From the IMG/VR virus record IMGVR_UViG_3300004463_000111, positions 1 through 41,999 of that record: a stretch of DNA of 41,999 bases; one strand, 5' to 3'. Shown here in pieces: positions 20,253 to 27,543 of this stretch (position 1 is the stretch's first letter; every line of letters begins with the position of its first letter). Under the pieces are notes generated by a model, which was not told the origin of the DNA, ran no database searches, and saw nothing but the letters and a program-made list of their open reading frames with translations. Made by a program: the position numbers and the translations under genes. Source of the DNA: a virus.

Positions 20253-20987
20253 ATGAGCTCATGGGTGAAGCTCTCTCGCAAGCTGGCAACCAGTGCGATC
20301 GCGGCGAAGCCTGAGTACCTTGCTGTCTGGGTTCATTTGCTCATGGCGGCTTCGTACAAAGAAGGGGATGTTCTCGTCGGAAGGCAGGTTGTCAGGTTAT
20401 TACCTGGTCAACTTGTGTTTGGTCGCCATAAATTCTCTGAGAAAACCGGCGTTTCAGAGGGGATTGTAAGGTCAGCCTTAAAAGTTCTGGAATCTCTCCA
20501 GCAAATAACCATCAAATCTGAGTCAAAATTCTCAGTAATTACAATAACTAAGTGGTCATTTTACCAGACGGATCAACCAGCAAATAACCAGCAGTTGACC
20601 AGCAAGCAACCAGCAGTTGACCACAATAAAGAAGTACTAGAACTACAAGAAGAAGATCCAAAGACTTGTGACCCGCCAGCGGGATCACGAAAGCGAGTCG
20701 ACAACACGCCGTATGAAGAGATACGAAACATTTACAACGAAATCTGCGTGCCAGTCCTTCCTGAAGCCTTGAAACTGAGCGCTGCCAGGAAGCGGAATAT
20801 CAAGAAATGCTGCGAGATGGAAATCTTCGATGGCAATCCGTTTCAAAGTGGTGAGTTCTGGAGAACGTATTTCAATGCGTGCTTAGCTGACAGCCACTGG
20901 ATCGGTGTTAACGACAGGGGATGGAAGGCTGATATCGAGTTTCTAACCCGTGAAGCCAACGTACTGAAAGTTTTGGAGAGGACATGA
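20253..20987 (+). CDS. Replication initiator / helicase-loader-like protein (O/DnaT type)
   Basis: 244 aa. It should recruit the DnaB helicase to the phage origin. The N-terminal part (WVKLSRKLATSAIAAKPEYLAVWVHLLMAASY..., then LPGQLVFGRHKFSEKTGVSEGIVRSALKVLES) reads as a winged-helix domain of phage replisome organizers. The C-terminal part (YEEIRNIYNEICVP...FWRTYFNACLADSHWIGVNDRGWKADIEFLTREANVLKVLE) is the conserved end of O/DnaT-type loaders. The middle linker (about residues 105-135) is Gln/Asn-rich and is coded by the repeats described separately. Start ATG at 20253; it overlaps the DnaB gene as ATGA. Confidence 0.8.
   Translation: MSSWVKLSRKLATSAIAAKPEYLAVWVHLLMAASYKEGDVLVGRQVVRLLPGQLVFGRHKFSEKTGVSEGIVRSALKVLESLQQITIKSESKFSVITITKWSFYQTDQPANNQQLTSKQPAVDHNKEVLELQEEDPKTCDPPAGSRKRVDNTPYEEIRNIYNEICVPVLPEALKLSAARKRNIKKCCEMEIFDGNPFQSGEFWRTYFNACLADSHWIGVNDRGWKADIEFLTREANVLKVLERT
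20575..20626 (+). repeat. Five 11-bp-phased iterons, candidate replication origin
   Basis: Copies of RACCAGCA start at 20575, 20586, 20597 and 20608; a diverged fifth (GACCACAA) starts at 20619. The spacing is exactly 11 bp, about one helical turn, so all copies face one side of the DNA. A 22-bp higher-order repeat (AACCAGCAGTTGACCA) is visible. An AT-rich stretch lies upstream (about 20500-20570). Iterons inside the initiator gene are the lambda ori layout, where the O protein binds. Confidence 0.7.
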
Positions 20988-22372
20988 GCAATCGAGACTT
21001 GGTTTCAATCGAGGCAGAGCATGGTGTGTTGGGTGCGCTGATGATCAAGCCAGAACTTTGTGAAGAGGTCGGTGCGTTCCTGGGGGCGGCTGACTTCAAC
21101 GAAGACGACCATTCGATGCTGTACAACCTGATCCTGTCTTGTCATTCGAAAGGGATTCGTCCTGACGCGATCACTCTGTCTGAAGCCTGCGAGATTCTGC
21201 CAAGCGGAAACCACACAATCATCGTAGCGGCGACAATCTCGCGAAACGTGGCCAGTGCTGCCAACGCGGTGCGGTACGGAAAGATCGTTGTTGAGCGCTC
21301 AATGGCTCGCCGCCTGTACTTCGCTGGGCAGGAGATCATGGAACTGGCCCAGCGCAAGGGCGACTTGTCGGCGCAGGTTTCAGCGGCACAGCAAATGCTG
21401 TTTGACCTGAACGTCATCGAAGAATCGCCGGATGTCCTGCACTACCGGGACATGCTGTCAGGCGTGATGGATGAAATGGACGACAGGATCAATGGGCGGC
21501 TGGAAATCGGCCTGGAGTTTGGGCTTGAAGATCTGGACGGCATCGTCAAAGGTTTGCGTCCTGGGAATCTGGTTATCGTGGCAGGCAAGCCAGGCACCGG
21601 CAAAACTGTCCTGGGCACCAATCTGGCCGACAAAATCGCCAGCAAGGAAGGGAAGTCAGCGCTGATCTTTTCGCTGGAAATGCCGGGTGCTGAACTGGTC
21701 AAGCGCGCATTGGCAGCGGCCGGCGCCGTGCCAAAGGACTGGATCGACACGGGCGGCGTTTCCACTGATGAGTATTGGCCAGCGCTGACGGCTGCCGTGA
21801 ACACCTTGCAGCATTCGGATGTGCGGATCTGCGACAAAGGAGCGCTGACGTTCAGTCGGATATGCAACATCGCCAGGTTCCAGCACCGGGTGAAGCCGTT
21901 GCACCTGATCGTTGTGGACTACCTGACGCTGATTCGCGCCGACAAAGAAGATCGGTTCGGCACGCGCAGCCAAGAGATCGGTTCGTTCACTCGCGGCTTC
22001 AAGGCGTTGGCAAAGGAACTGAATATCCCGATTGTGGTCCTGGCCCAGCTCAACCGTGCCGCTGAATCGCGCTCTGCTGCTGAATCGAAGCCACGCATGA
22101 CCGACCTTCGCGACTCTGGCGAGATTGAGCAGGATGCGGACATTGTGATCCTCGGTCACCGGGCAGACGATGAAAAAGGGAAAAACGGGATCACGTCGTG
22201 GGATGTGCCAAAGGTCCGTCACGCCAGCCAGGGGCATTGCGTTCTACAGTTCCAGGGTAAGTTCCAGCGGTTTGTTTCCGCTGCTCCGCAAGACCTGATG
22301 GATTACAGCGAAGGGCAGAAAGAGCAGGGTGGATCTTGGAAATCGAAGAAATACACGCCAGGGTTCAACTGA
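20984..22372 (+). CDS. dnaB: Replicative DNA helicase, DnaB family
   Basis: 462 aa, the normal length for DnaB. It unwinds DNA ahead of the replication fork as a hexamer. The N-terminal helical domain (1-100) begins SIEAEHGVLGALMIKPELCEEV. The RecA-like C-terminal domain has Walker A GKPGTGKT at 201-208, Walker B LHLIVVDYLTLI, and the downstream motif SRAAES/SKPRMTDLRDSGEIEQDAD typical of DnaB. The phage thus brings its own helicase and relies on host primase and polymerase, since no phage polymerase is visible. It overlaps the initiator gene as ATGA. Confidence 0.95.
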   Translation: MSNRDLVSIEAEHGVLGALMIKPELCEEVGAFLGAADFNEDDHSMLYNLILSCHSKGIRPDAITLSEACEILPSGNHTIIVAATISRNVASAANAVRYGKIVVERSMARRLYFAGQEIMELAQRKGDLSAQVSAAQQMLFDLNVIEESPDVLHYRDMLSGVMDEMDDRINGRLEIGLEFGLEDLDGIVKGLRPGNLVIVAGKPGTGKTVLGTNLADKIASKEGKSALIFSLEMPGAELVKRALAAAGAVPKDWIDTGGVSTDEYWPALTAAVNTLQHSDVRICDKGALTFSRICNIARFQHRVKPLHLIVVDYLTLIRADKEDRFGTRSQEIGSFTRGFKALAKELNIPIVVLAQLNRAAESRSAAESKPRMTDLRDSGEIEQDADIVILGHRADDEKGKNGITSWDVPKVRHASQGHCVLQFQGKFQRFVSAAPQDLMDYSEGQKEQGGSWKSKKYTPGFN

Positions 22373-22417
22373 TAATCGACAGCGCGGCACGGCAAATCAA
22401 CTGAGCGGGGATTTAGC

Positions 22418-22621
22418 ATGGAAAGGAATAGCGAGGTAGCGGGTAAAGATTTGCGTGCAGCAGAGAGCTTCACGTTTGACCGTGAAGAAGACTTCAAGGA
22501 CTGGCAAAGGAAGCGGGACAAGTCGCAAAAGATGATCGGGTTGCTGGCCTGGGTGATCGTCATGATCGCCGCGTCAGTCTTCGGGTTCTGGTTGGGTGCC
22601 GTTAGCAAGCACTGGGTTTAA
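22418..22621 (+). CDS. Small membrane protein
   Basis: 67 aa. The first 35 residues are charged and helical (RAAESFTFDREEDFKDWQRKRDKSQK). Residues about 41-60 (LLAWVIVMIAASVFGFWLG) form one membrane segment near the C-terminus, with the charged part probably on the cytoplasmic side. The GGGGATTTAGC before the ATG is one of the recurring binding sites noted below. Function unknown. Confidence 0.6.
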   Translation: MERNSEVAGKDLRAAESFTFDREEDFKDWQRKRDKSQKMIGLLAWVIVMIAASVFGFWLGAVSKHWV

Positions 22622-22645
22622 CGAAATAGGAATGGGGATTTACTG

Positions 22646-23185
22646 ATGAAAATCGATTGGAACGTTGCACCAGATTGGGCCATCGGCCATGCCATTCACG
22701 CGACAGCAATGGGTGTGAAGGAAGTTTGGGTGGGTGAGGACAAGTATCAGCAGTTTGATCACTCGCGGCCGTTCCCATACGGCGGGACTGTTGGCGCTGA
22801 TTCCTATCACAATCCGCGCCGCAACCAGTTTGCATTCGAAACGCTGCGGCCTGCTCCGTGGACTGGCGAAGGCCTGCCGCCTGTTGGGACGGTGTGTCGA
22901 ATAGTAAAAATTGATGGGATCGATGCGCCATTGGATACTGAATGCAAAATAGTCGCGCATGAAATGAATGGTGATAATCCTGTCGCCGTCTATCTGCACG
23001 GAAAGGCGTATGCATTGTTTGTTGGTATTGGGATTCAAGAATGTTTTCACCCTATCCGCACGCCTGAGCAGATCGCGGCGGAAGAGCGGCCGGCTGCTGC
23101 GTATGGCATGTGTGCCGTCGTTCCAACCCTAACAAACGTTGATGCTGTGGCGCTGTATGACGCCGGTTATCGAAAGCAGGTATAG
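22646..23185 (+). CDS. Hypothetical protein, paralogue 1 of a tandem pair
   Basis: 179 aa, unknown. It shares with the next gene a middle block (EGLPPVGTVCRIV... in this gene, DGLPPVGTECLMS in the next), a segment on IVAH and a C-terminal block with EQIAAEERPAAAYGMC... and DAGYRKQV. It extends further at the N-terminus (WNVAPDWAIGHAIHATAMGVKEVWVGEDKYQ), which resembles beta-hairpin domains of phage accessory proteins. The identical leader AATGGGGATTTACTGATGA precedes both genes, so a tandem duplication including the ribosome binding site is likely. Confidence 0.6.
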   Translation: MKIDWNVAPDWAIGHAIHATAMGVKEVWVGEDKYQQFDHSRPFPYGGTVGADSYHNPRRNQFAFETLRPAPWTGEGLPPVGTVCRIVKIDGIDAPLDTECKIVAHEMNGDNPVAVYLHGKAYALFVGIGIQECFHPIRTPEQIAAEERPAAAYGMCAVVPTLTNVDAVALYDAGYRKQV

Positions 23186-23238
23186 AACTGATTTTGATGA
23201 AATAGGCACATTTTCGATCTAAAAATGGGGATTTACTG

Positions 23239-23703
23239 ATGATTACGACACATATTGACGGGTATCGGCTGGTTTTGAATGCGCAGATGGCACGGGTGAA
23301 TCACGGGCCTCAGTACTCAGAATTGACGGGTGATGTGAAGATTGTTCGCCAGGCCGACATGATCCTGGTCTACCTGAAGGAAAGGCAGGAATGGCTGGGC
23401 AATGACGATGGGCTGCCACCTGTGGGGACTGAATGCCTGATGTCCGACGGCAACTATGCCGGCGTGAAGGTGAAGATCATTGCGCACGATGGTTGCCTGG
23501 CTGTGTTCAGTCTTGAAGGTCAGTACGTCGGGCGCACGGCCAAGGCGTTCCGCAAGCTCAAGACTGTTTCAGAGCTTCTGGCTGAAGAGCGCCAGGCGGC
23601 AATCGCTGAAATGTCGAAAGTCTATTACGCGGCTCGCGGCGGGAATGATGTGGCGATGGGCGCCATTTACGACGCCGGCTACCGCAAGCAGGTGGCGGAA
23701 TGA
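23239..23703 (+). CDS. Hypothetical protein, paralogue 2 of a tandem pair
   Basis: 154 aa, paralogue of the upstream 179-aa protein from about residue 55 onward (DDGLPPVGTECLMSDGNYAGVKVKIIAHDG... AEERQAAIAEM ... YDAGYRKQV). The first ~50 residues differ. The shared C-terminal block with the phrase YDAGYRKQV is common in phage proteins of this type and has no known activity. It overlaps the following 51-aa ORF as ATGA. Confidence 0.6.
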   Translation: MITTHIDGYRLVLNAQMARVNHGPQYSELTGDVKIVRQADMILVYLKERQEWLGNDDGLPPVGTECLMSDGNYAGVKVKIIAHDGCLAVFSLEGQYVGRTAKAFRKLKTVSELLAEERQAAIAEMSKVYYAARGGNDVAMGAIYDAGYRKQVAE

Positions 23704-23855
23704 CTGGCCAGCTATGGGTTATGGCGCTGATATTTATCTCCGGCGCATGGGGTATTGGCGAAGTTCTTGAAGAGCGCGGCTCGACATTCTTCGGTTTCGT
23801 GTTCCTGATTCTTGTCGCTGGTGCGTGCTGGAACATTGAGGACTGGTGGAAATGA
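23700..23855 (+). CDS. 51-aa membrane protein
   Basis: Two hydrophobic segments (residues about 5-20, LWVMALIFISGAWGIG, and 28-45, STFFGFVFLILVAGACW) separated by a charged turn (EVLEERG), ending in EDWWK. The start overlaps the upstream gene's stop and its stop overlaps the next gene's start, both as ATGA. It is a convincing small two-span membrane protein, below the size many gene finders report. Confidence 0.6.
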   Translation: MTGQLWVMALIFISGAWGIGEVLEERGSTFFGFVFLILVAGACWNIEDWWK

Positions 23856-24328
23856 GCAAGCGCAAACCCAACAACTGCCGCCACCGGGTAGAACGCTCGC
23901 TTCGCTCAATGCTCAAGTCCAATCATGTCGCGGTGGTGTGCATCGAGACGACAGAGCGCCAGGGCATGATCAACTGGAAGTCGTGTAAGAGCATTGCGCC
24001 GAGCCAGACCATTGCTGATGCGGTGTGTGAGATCGCGCACCGTTGGACGATCCTGGTGGGCGTGATGTGCCAGGCGCCGGACGGCTCGCAATACCTGCGC
24101 TGTGAGGAAGCCACGCCGCAAGGGGTTTACCTGGCTGCGCACCTGAGCGACGTGATCGCCAAGGTGCACGACGACTTCCTGGCCGGCGCCAATCCCAACC
24201 AGGTGGTGACATCGGGTTGGCTTGCGGTGCCGAACGATGTGACCATATCCGAAGCCCAGGCCGCGAAGGTGTTCGCCGCGGTCGGTGGGTGGCAAGCAAA
24301 TCAATCAATGGGGAATCAGCATGTTTGA
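23852..24328 (+). CDS. Hypothetical rightward-operon protein
   Basis: 158 aa from the ATG at 23852, overlapping the 51-aa ORF stop. A basic N-terminus (MSKRKPNNCRHRVERSLRSMLKSNHVAVVCI) is followed by helices (SQTIADAVCEIAHRWTILVGVMCQAPDG) and a mixed C-terminal half. It is not recognised, though the N-terminal basic helix resembles those of small nucleic-acid-binding proteins. It overlaps the zinc-ribbon gene by 8 nt. Confidence 0.6.
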   Translation: MSKRKPNNCRHRVERSLRSMLKSNHVAVVCIETTERQGMINWKSCKSIAPSQTIADAVCEIAHRWTILVGVMCQAPDGSQYLRCEEATPQGVYLAAHLSDVIAKVHDDFLAGANPNQVVTSGWLAVPNDVTISEAQAAKVFAAVGGWQANQSMGNQHV

Positions 24329-24890
24329 ATTAGGAAGTGGGCCAGCGGTGACGATGTATGTTCGGTGCAGCAAATGCCACTACGCGGAAAAGCATGTGGC
24401 GAACTCGCTCGGGCCATGGGCGTGCAAGGACTGCGGTTCGCACACCATCGATCTGTCGTATGGCGTTGGCGTGCCTGAGTGGTGGACCGGTGAAGGTTCG
24501 CGGAAAAAGCCAGACATCGTGGTGACGGACGAGGACCTGAACAGCAAGTCGCTGCACAGTGAGAAGCAGCGCGTGGCTTCCCAGCAGTTGCTGGACTGTG
24601 CGCACTGCGGCTCATCGGCACGCTTCGAAACGTACAGTGGCGCGCCGGTGATCTGGTGTGACGGCTGCCTGTCGATGATGGGCGGAGAGGAATACGACGG
24701 CACCTATCTGCAGCTGAAGACGGACTGGAATCGCCGGCCGCCGCTGGTAATCGAGAACGCCACGTTCGGGCCGCTGAAGAAGGCCGCTCCAAAAGTGAAC
24801 GAGCGTTTGTTGGTTGTTACTGCATTCCTTGGCATAGCCATCGCCATTGTGATGGTCGCCGCTTATCTCGCCGGGGAGCTGCTGAAGTGA
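24321..24890 (+). CDS. Double zinc-ribbon protein with C-terminal membrane anchor (Lar-like part)
   Basis: 189 aa from the ATG at 24321. Two zinc ribbons: Cys16/19 with Cys35/38 (CSKC...CKDC), and Cys93/96 with Cys113/116 (CAHC...CDGC). The second ribbon ends in DWNRRP, which is the look of Lar restriction-alleviation proteins (C-x-x-CG ... C-x-x-C ... WN-R). Residues about 163-185 form one membrane segment. Lar modulates type I restriction in the Rac prophage; attaching such a domain to a membrane helix is unusual. The antirestriction role is a hypothesis. Binding site GGGGA upstream. Confidence 0.62.
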   Translation: MFELGSGPAVTMYVRCSKCHYAEKHVANSLGPWACKDCGSHTIDLSYGVGVPEWWTGEGSRKKPDIVVTDEDLNSKSLHSEKQRVASQQLLDCAHCGSSARFETYSGAPVIWCDGCLSMMGGEEYDGTYLQLKTDWNRRPPLVIENATFGPLKKAAPKVNERLLVVTAFLGIAIAIVMVAAYLAGELLK

Positions 24891-25222
24891 ACAAGCGCGG
24901 CACCATGATCGATCCTGAAGAAGATCGGCGATTCATCCCGTTCACGCCTGAACAATTGCAGGCGATGGGCGATATGTACCGGGCTGGATGGTCGACCTAT
25001 CGTCTGGCGAAGCGCTACGGCATCAGCCCGACGACCGTGACCAAAAGGCTGGTGGCCATGGGCGTAGAGATCCGCTCAATCGGCAACCGCAAAGTGACGC
25101 CTGAAGTGGCTCGCACGGCGCGCAGGATGCGGCAGGATGGCAGGCCGTGGCGTGACGTTGAAAAGGTGACGGGGATTCACCAGCGGTCAATCATGCGGGC
25201 GTTGCGCGTCGGGAAGGTTTGA
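24887..25222 (+). CDS. Small DNA-binding protein with two HTH motifs
   Basis: 111 aa. It starts with GTG at 24887, overlapping the zinc-ribbon stop as GTGA, with GGGGAG 8 nt upstream. Two helix-turn-helix stretches: about 27-52 (LQAMGDMYRAGWSTYRLAKRYGISPTTVTKRL) and 76-105 (ARRMRQDGRPWRDVEKVTGIHQRSIMRALR). The look is that of resolvase/transposase-type HTH domains without a catalytic part. It is the last gene of the rightward operon and a candidate regulator, possibly of late genes. Confidence 0.6.
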   Translation: MNKRGTMIDPEEDRRFIPFTPEQLQAMGDMYRAGWSTYRLAKRYGISPTTVTKRLVAMGVEIRSIGNRKVTPEVARTARRMRQDGRPWRDVEKVTGIHQRSIMRALRVGKV

Positions 25223-25238
25223 ACTGAGTGGAATGAAA

Positions 25239-25261
25239 AAGGCCGGCGTAATGCCGGCCTT
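25239..25261. terminator. Bidirectional Rho-independent terminator between convergent operons
   Basis: GGCCGGC (25241-25247), loop GTAAT, GCCGGCC (25253-25259). Rightward the hairpin is followed by TTCTCGTTT, leftward by TTTTTCATT. It lies between the end of the rightward operon and the end of the tail-fibre gene and should stop both. Confidence 0.85.
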
Positions 25262-25275
25262 CTCGTTTCTGCGGG

Positions 25276-27531
25276 TTACGCCAGCAGGTCGGTCGGCGCC
25301 AGATCCACCTGGCAATCGATCAGGTTCAGCGGTCCGGATGCGGCGTTGTGGCGGATGCGAAGCTGCCAGTAGGTGCCAGGGCCACCGTCCACCTTGAACA
25401 CGGTCTTGATACGGTCGGCGTCCGGGTTGATGCCCTTCAGTTCCGTTTCGCCGTCCTGGAACGAGCCGCCAGAGTCCACCAGGTCAACGCTGATGGTCTT
25501 CGCCGCGCCATCCACCGCGATGATCACCGACACGTTGATAGTCATCTTCGCGCAGCCGTTCGGCATCACCAGGCGCGTCGGGTTGGCGATGGAGAAGGCG
25601 CCCACGTTGTCGTTGATGATCGTAGCGAACGACACCAGGTTGACCGCGAAGGCGTTGGCCAGCGATTGGGTCTGCTTGCGCACACGGGTAGAGCGACCTT
25701 TGAGCGTGTATGGCAGAAGCGTGGCCGGGATCAGTGGGCGCAATGGCGTGTAGGCGTTCAGGTCGTGGTTGACGTTGTCGATCTGTACCTTGAAGTACTC
25801 ATAGGCCTTCTTCCCGCTGGCCGCTTCAAAGGCGGTCATGTACGCCGGGATGTTCAGCGACGACAGGTTGGCGATGATCGGGCTGGACAGTGGTCCGGTG
25901 CAGTCGCGCATCGAGAACCGGTTGGGGATCTGGTTCTGGATACCCAGCACGCACGAATCCGCTGCGCCATCAGGGCCAGCGAACAAGAAGCACTTGTCAA
26001 ATGCGACTTCCTGGCTGTTCCACGGGAACAATGTGTTGGGTGCGCCAAGCTGGTCGACGATGCGCATGCCGCCGCTTTCGCCGCCGAAGCGGGTATTGGA
26101 TGCGACAACGCTGCCGTAGTTATCGATCCAGCGCACGCCCGCCACGCGGTCAACACCAAGAGCGCCGACGTTCGGGATCATGAACGAATCCTTAATGTGC
26201 AGACGGGTCAATGCGTGCGGGTCGGTTGCCGAGGTGCCACGGTTGATGATCTGCGCAGTCGACGGATTGATATTGTCCTTGTCTGCCTGAATCCAGCTTT
26301 GGCTGATAGTCATGTGATCGCAGACGTTCTTGATCGCCTGCTTGGCCGACAGGATTCGCACCTTATGCAGGTTCAATTCCATAGACAGGTGCGAATACGG
26401 ATTTACGCCGCCGCCGACGGCGAAGGTGTTGATGGCAAACCCGTCGGCCAGCTGCAGGTCGCAGTTCTCGATCTCGACCATAGAGCTGTTGGTGTTGGCG
26501 TTGTACAGGCTAATCTGGTTTCGACCACCGGCCATGTTGAAGCCTTGGATTTTCCACAAGTAGGCTTCGCCACCGAAGATATCCTTGGTCACACCCCCTG
26601 TCTGATTGATCAGGCATTCTTCCCCCTCAAGATTAAGATAGGGCGGAAGCACCAGCGAGTCAGAAATTTCATACTCGCCAGCACGGACAATCACGCGGGG
26701 CGTCGTGCCGCTAAAGCTCGACTGAATTCCGGGGATGGAAATCATGTGACTGATTGTCTTGTAAGGGATATCGGCAAACATGTTTTGGAATTGAACGGTG
26801 TCATCGATACCGCCTTCAAGGTAATCGTTCAGCTCGATTTCTTTAGAAACCTTTTCATACATGTCGCTTTGGCGGGTGTTGTTCCCCACCTGTTTGAATC
26901 CGTGCAGCTTACTGCCGAATGGCCCGCTCATGTCCTGCACGACCTTCGGCACGCCGTAGGGGTCGATGTAGATCACGTTCTGCGCCAGGTTGATCGGGCC
27001 AGTGCCGGACGTGATCACACTGCCGACGTAAACCTGCATCGCCTTGCGCGTCACGGCATCCTGGTCCGCCACCGGGTCTTTGACGTTGGAGATAATGCGG
27101 CCAACGGCGTCGTAGTAGTCCTTGCCGATGGGGCGCACCAGGGCGCGGCTGAGCCACGACATACCCTGCTGGATCAGCATGGTCAGGCGGTCGAAAACGT
27201 CTTCATGCACTTCGGGGAAAAACTTGCCCTGGTTGATGATGTCGGTGAGCTGTTCCACCTCCATTACGCGCTCCACGTACAGGTCCTGGCCCGTCGGCAT
27301 TGGAACCATGGTCGTGATCTTGCCCGGGGCGGTGCCGAACTGCTCAGGCAGGCCAGCGCCGCTCAGCGTGTAGTCAGTGCCCAGCACCAGCAGCGTGGTG
27401 GCCTGGGTGATTGGGTCGACCTGGTAGGCGAAAACATCCGCATTATTAAAAAATCGGAATGGCAGATCCCAAACAGTGGTGAGGTCGTTTCCGTGGAACG
27501 TCTCGTTGCTGGTCTGGCTACTAACCGTCAT
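25276..27531 (-). CDS. Tail fibre/tailspike with T7-type anchor and beta-helix
   Basis: 751 aa. Receptor-binding protein attached to the tail. The first ~140 residues match the T7 gp17 N-terminal anchor (TSNETFHGNDLTTVWDLPFRFFNNADVFAY, VERVMEVEQLTDIINQGKFFPEVHEDVFDRLTMLIQQ). From about 240 the sequence turns to repeated short strands and turns (VRAGEYEISDSLVLPPYLNLEG, then ...WKIQGFNMAG...), as in pectate-lyase-like beta-helices of depolymerase spikes. The C-terminal ~130 residues form a separate beta-rich domain. This may bind or cleave surface polysaccharide; no catalytic residues can be assigned. It is the last late gene, 12 nt after the 2102-aa gene, with AAGGGG upstream. Confidence 0.85.
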   Translation of the reverse strand: MTVSSQTSNETFHGNDLTTVWDLPFRFFNNADVFAYQVDPITQATTLLVLGTDYTLSGAGLPEQFGTAPGKITTMVPMPTGQDLYVERVMEVEQLTDIINQGKFFPEVHEDVFDRLTMLIQQGMSWLSRALVRPIGKDYYDAVGRIISNVKDPVADQDAVTRKAMQVYVGSVITSGTGPINLAQNVIYIDPYGVPKVVQDMSGPFGSKLHGFKQVGNNTRQSDMYEKVSKEIELNDYLEGGIDDTVQFQNMFADIPYKTISHMISIPGIQSSFSGTTPRVIVRAGEYEISDSLVLPPYLNLEGEECLINQTGGVTKDIFGGEAYLWKIQGFNMAGGRNQISLYNANTNSSMVEIENCDLQLADGFAINTFAVGGGVNPYSHLSMELNLHKVRILSAKQAIKNVCDHMTISQSWIQADKDNINPSTAQIINRGTSATDPHALTRLHIKDSFMIPNVGALGVDRVAGVRWIDNYGSVVASNTRFGGESGGMRIVDQLGAPNTLFPWNSQEVAFDKCFLFAGPDGAADSCVLGIQNQIPNRFSMRDCTGPLSSPIIANLSSLNIPAYMTAFEAASGKKAYEYFKVQIDNVNHDLNAYTPLRPLIPATLLPYTLKGRSTRVRKQTQSLANAFAVNLVSFATIINDNVGAFSIANPTRLVMPNGCAKMTINVSVIIAVDGAAKTISVDLVDSGGSFQDGETELKGINPDADRIKTVFKVDGGPGTYWQLRIRHNAASGPLNLIDCQVDLAPTDLLA

Positions 27532-27543
27532 GGTTGTTTCCCC

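Noticed and set aside
25276-27531. Diversity-generating retroelement, as in BPP-1
   Set aside because: The virion genes recall BPP-1, so I looked for a reverse transcriptase and a template/variable repeat near the tail-fibre gene. No reverse transcriptase motif or obvious repeat pair was seen.
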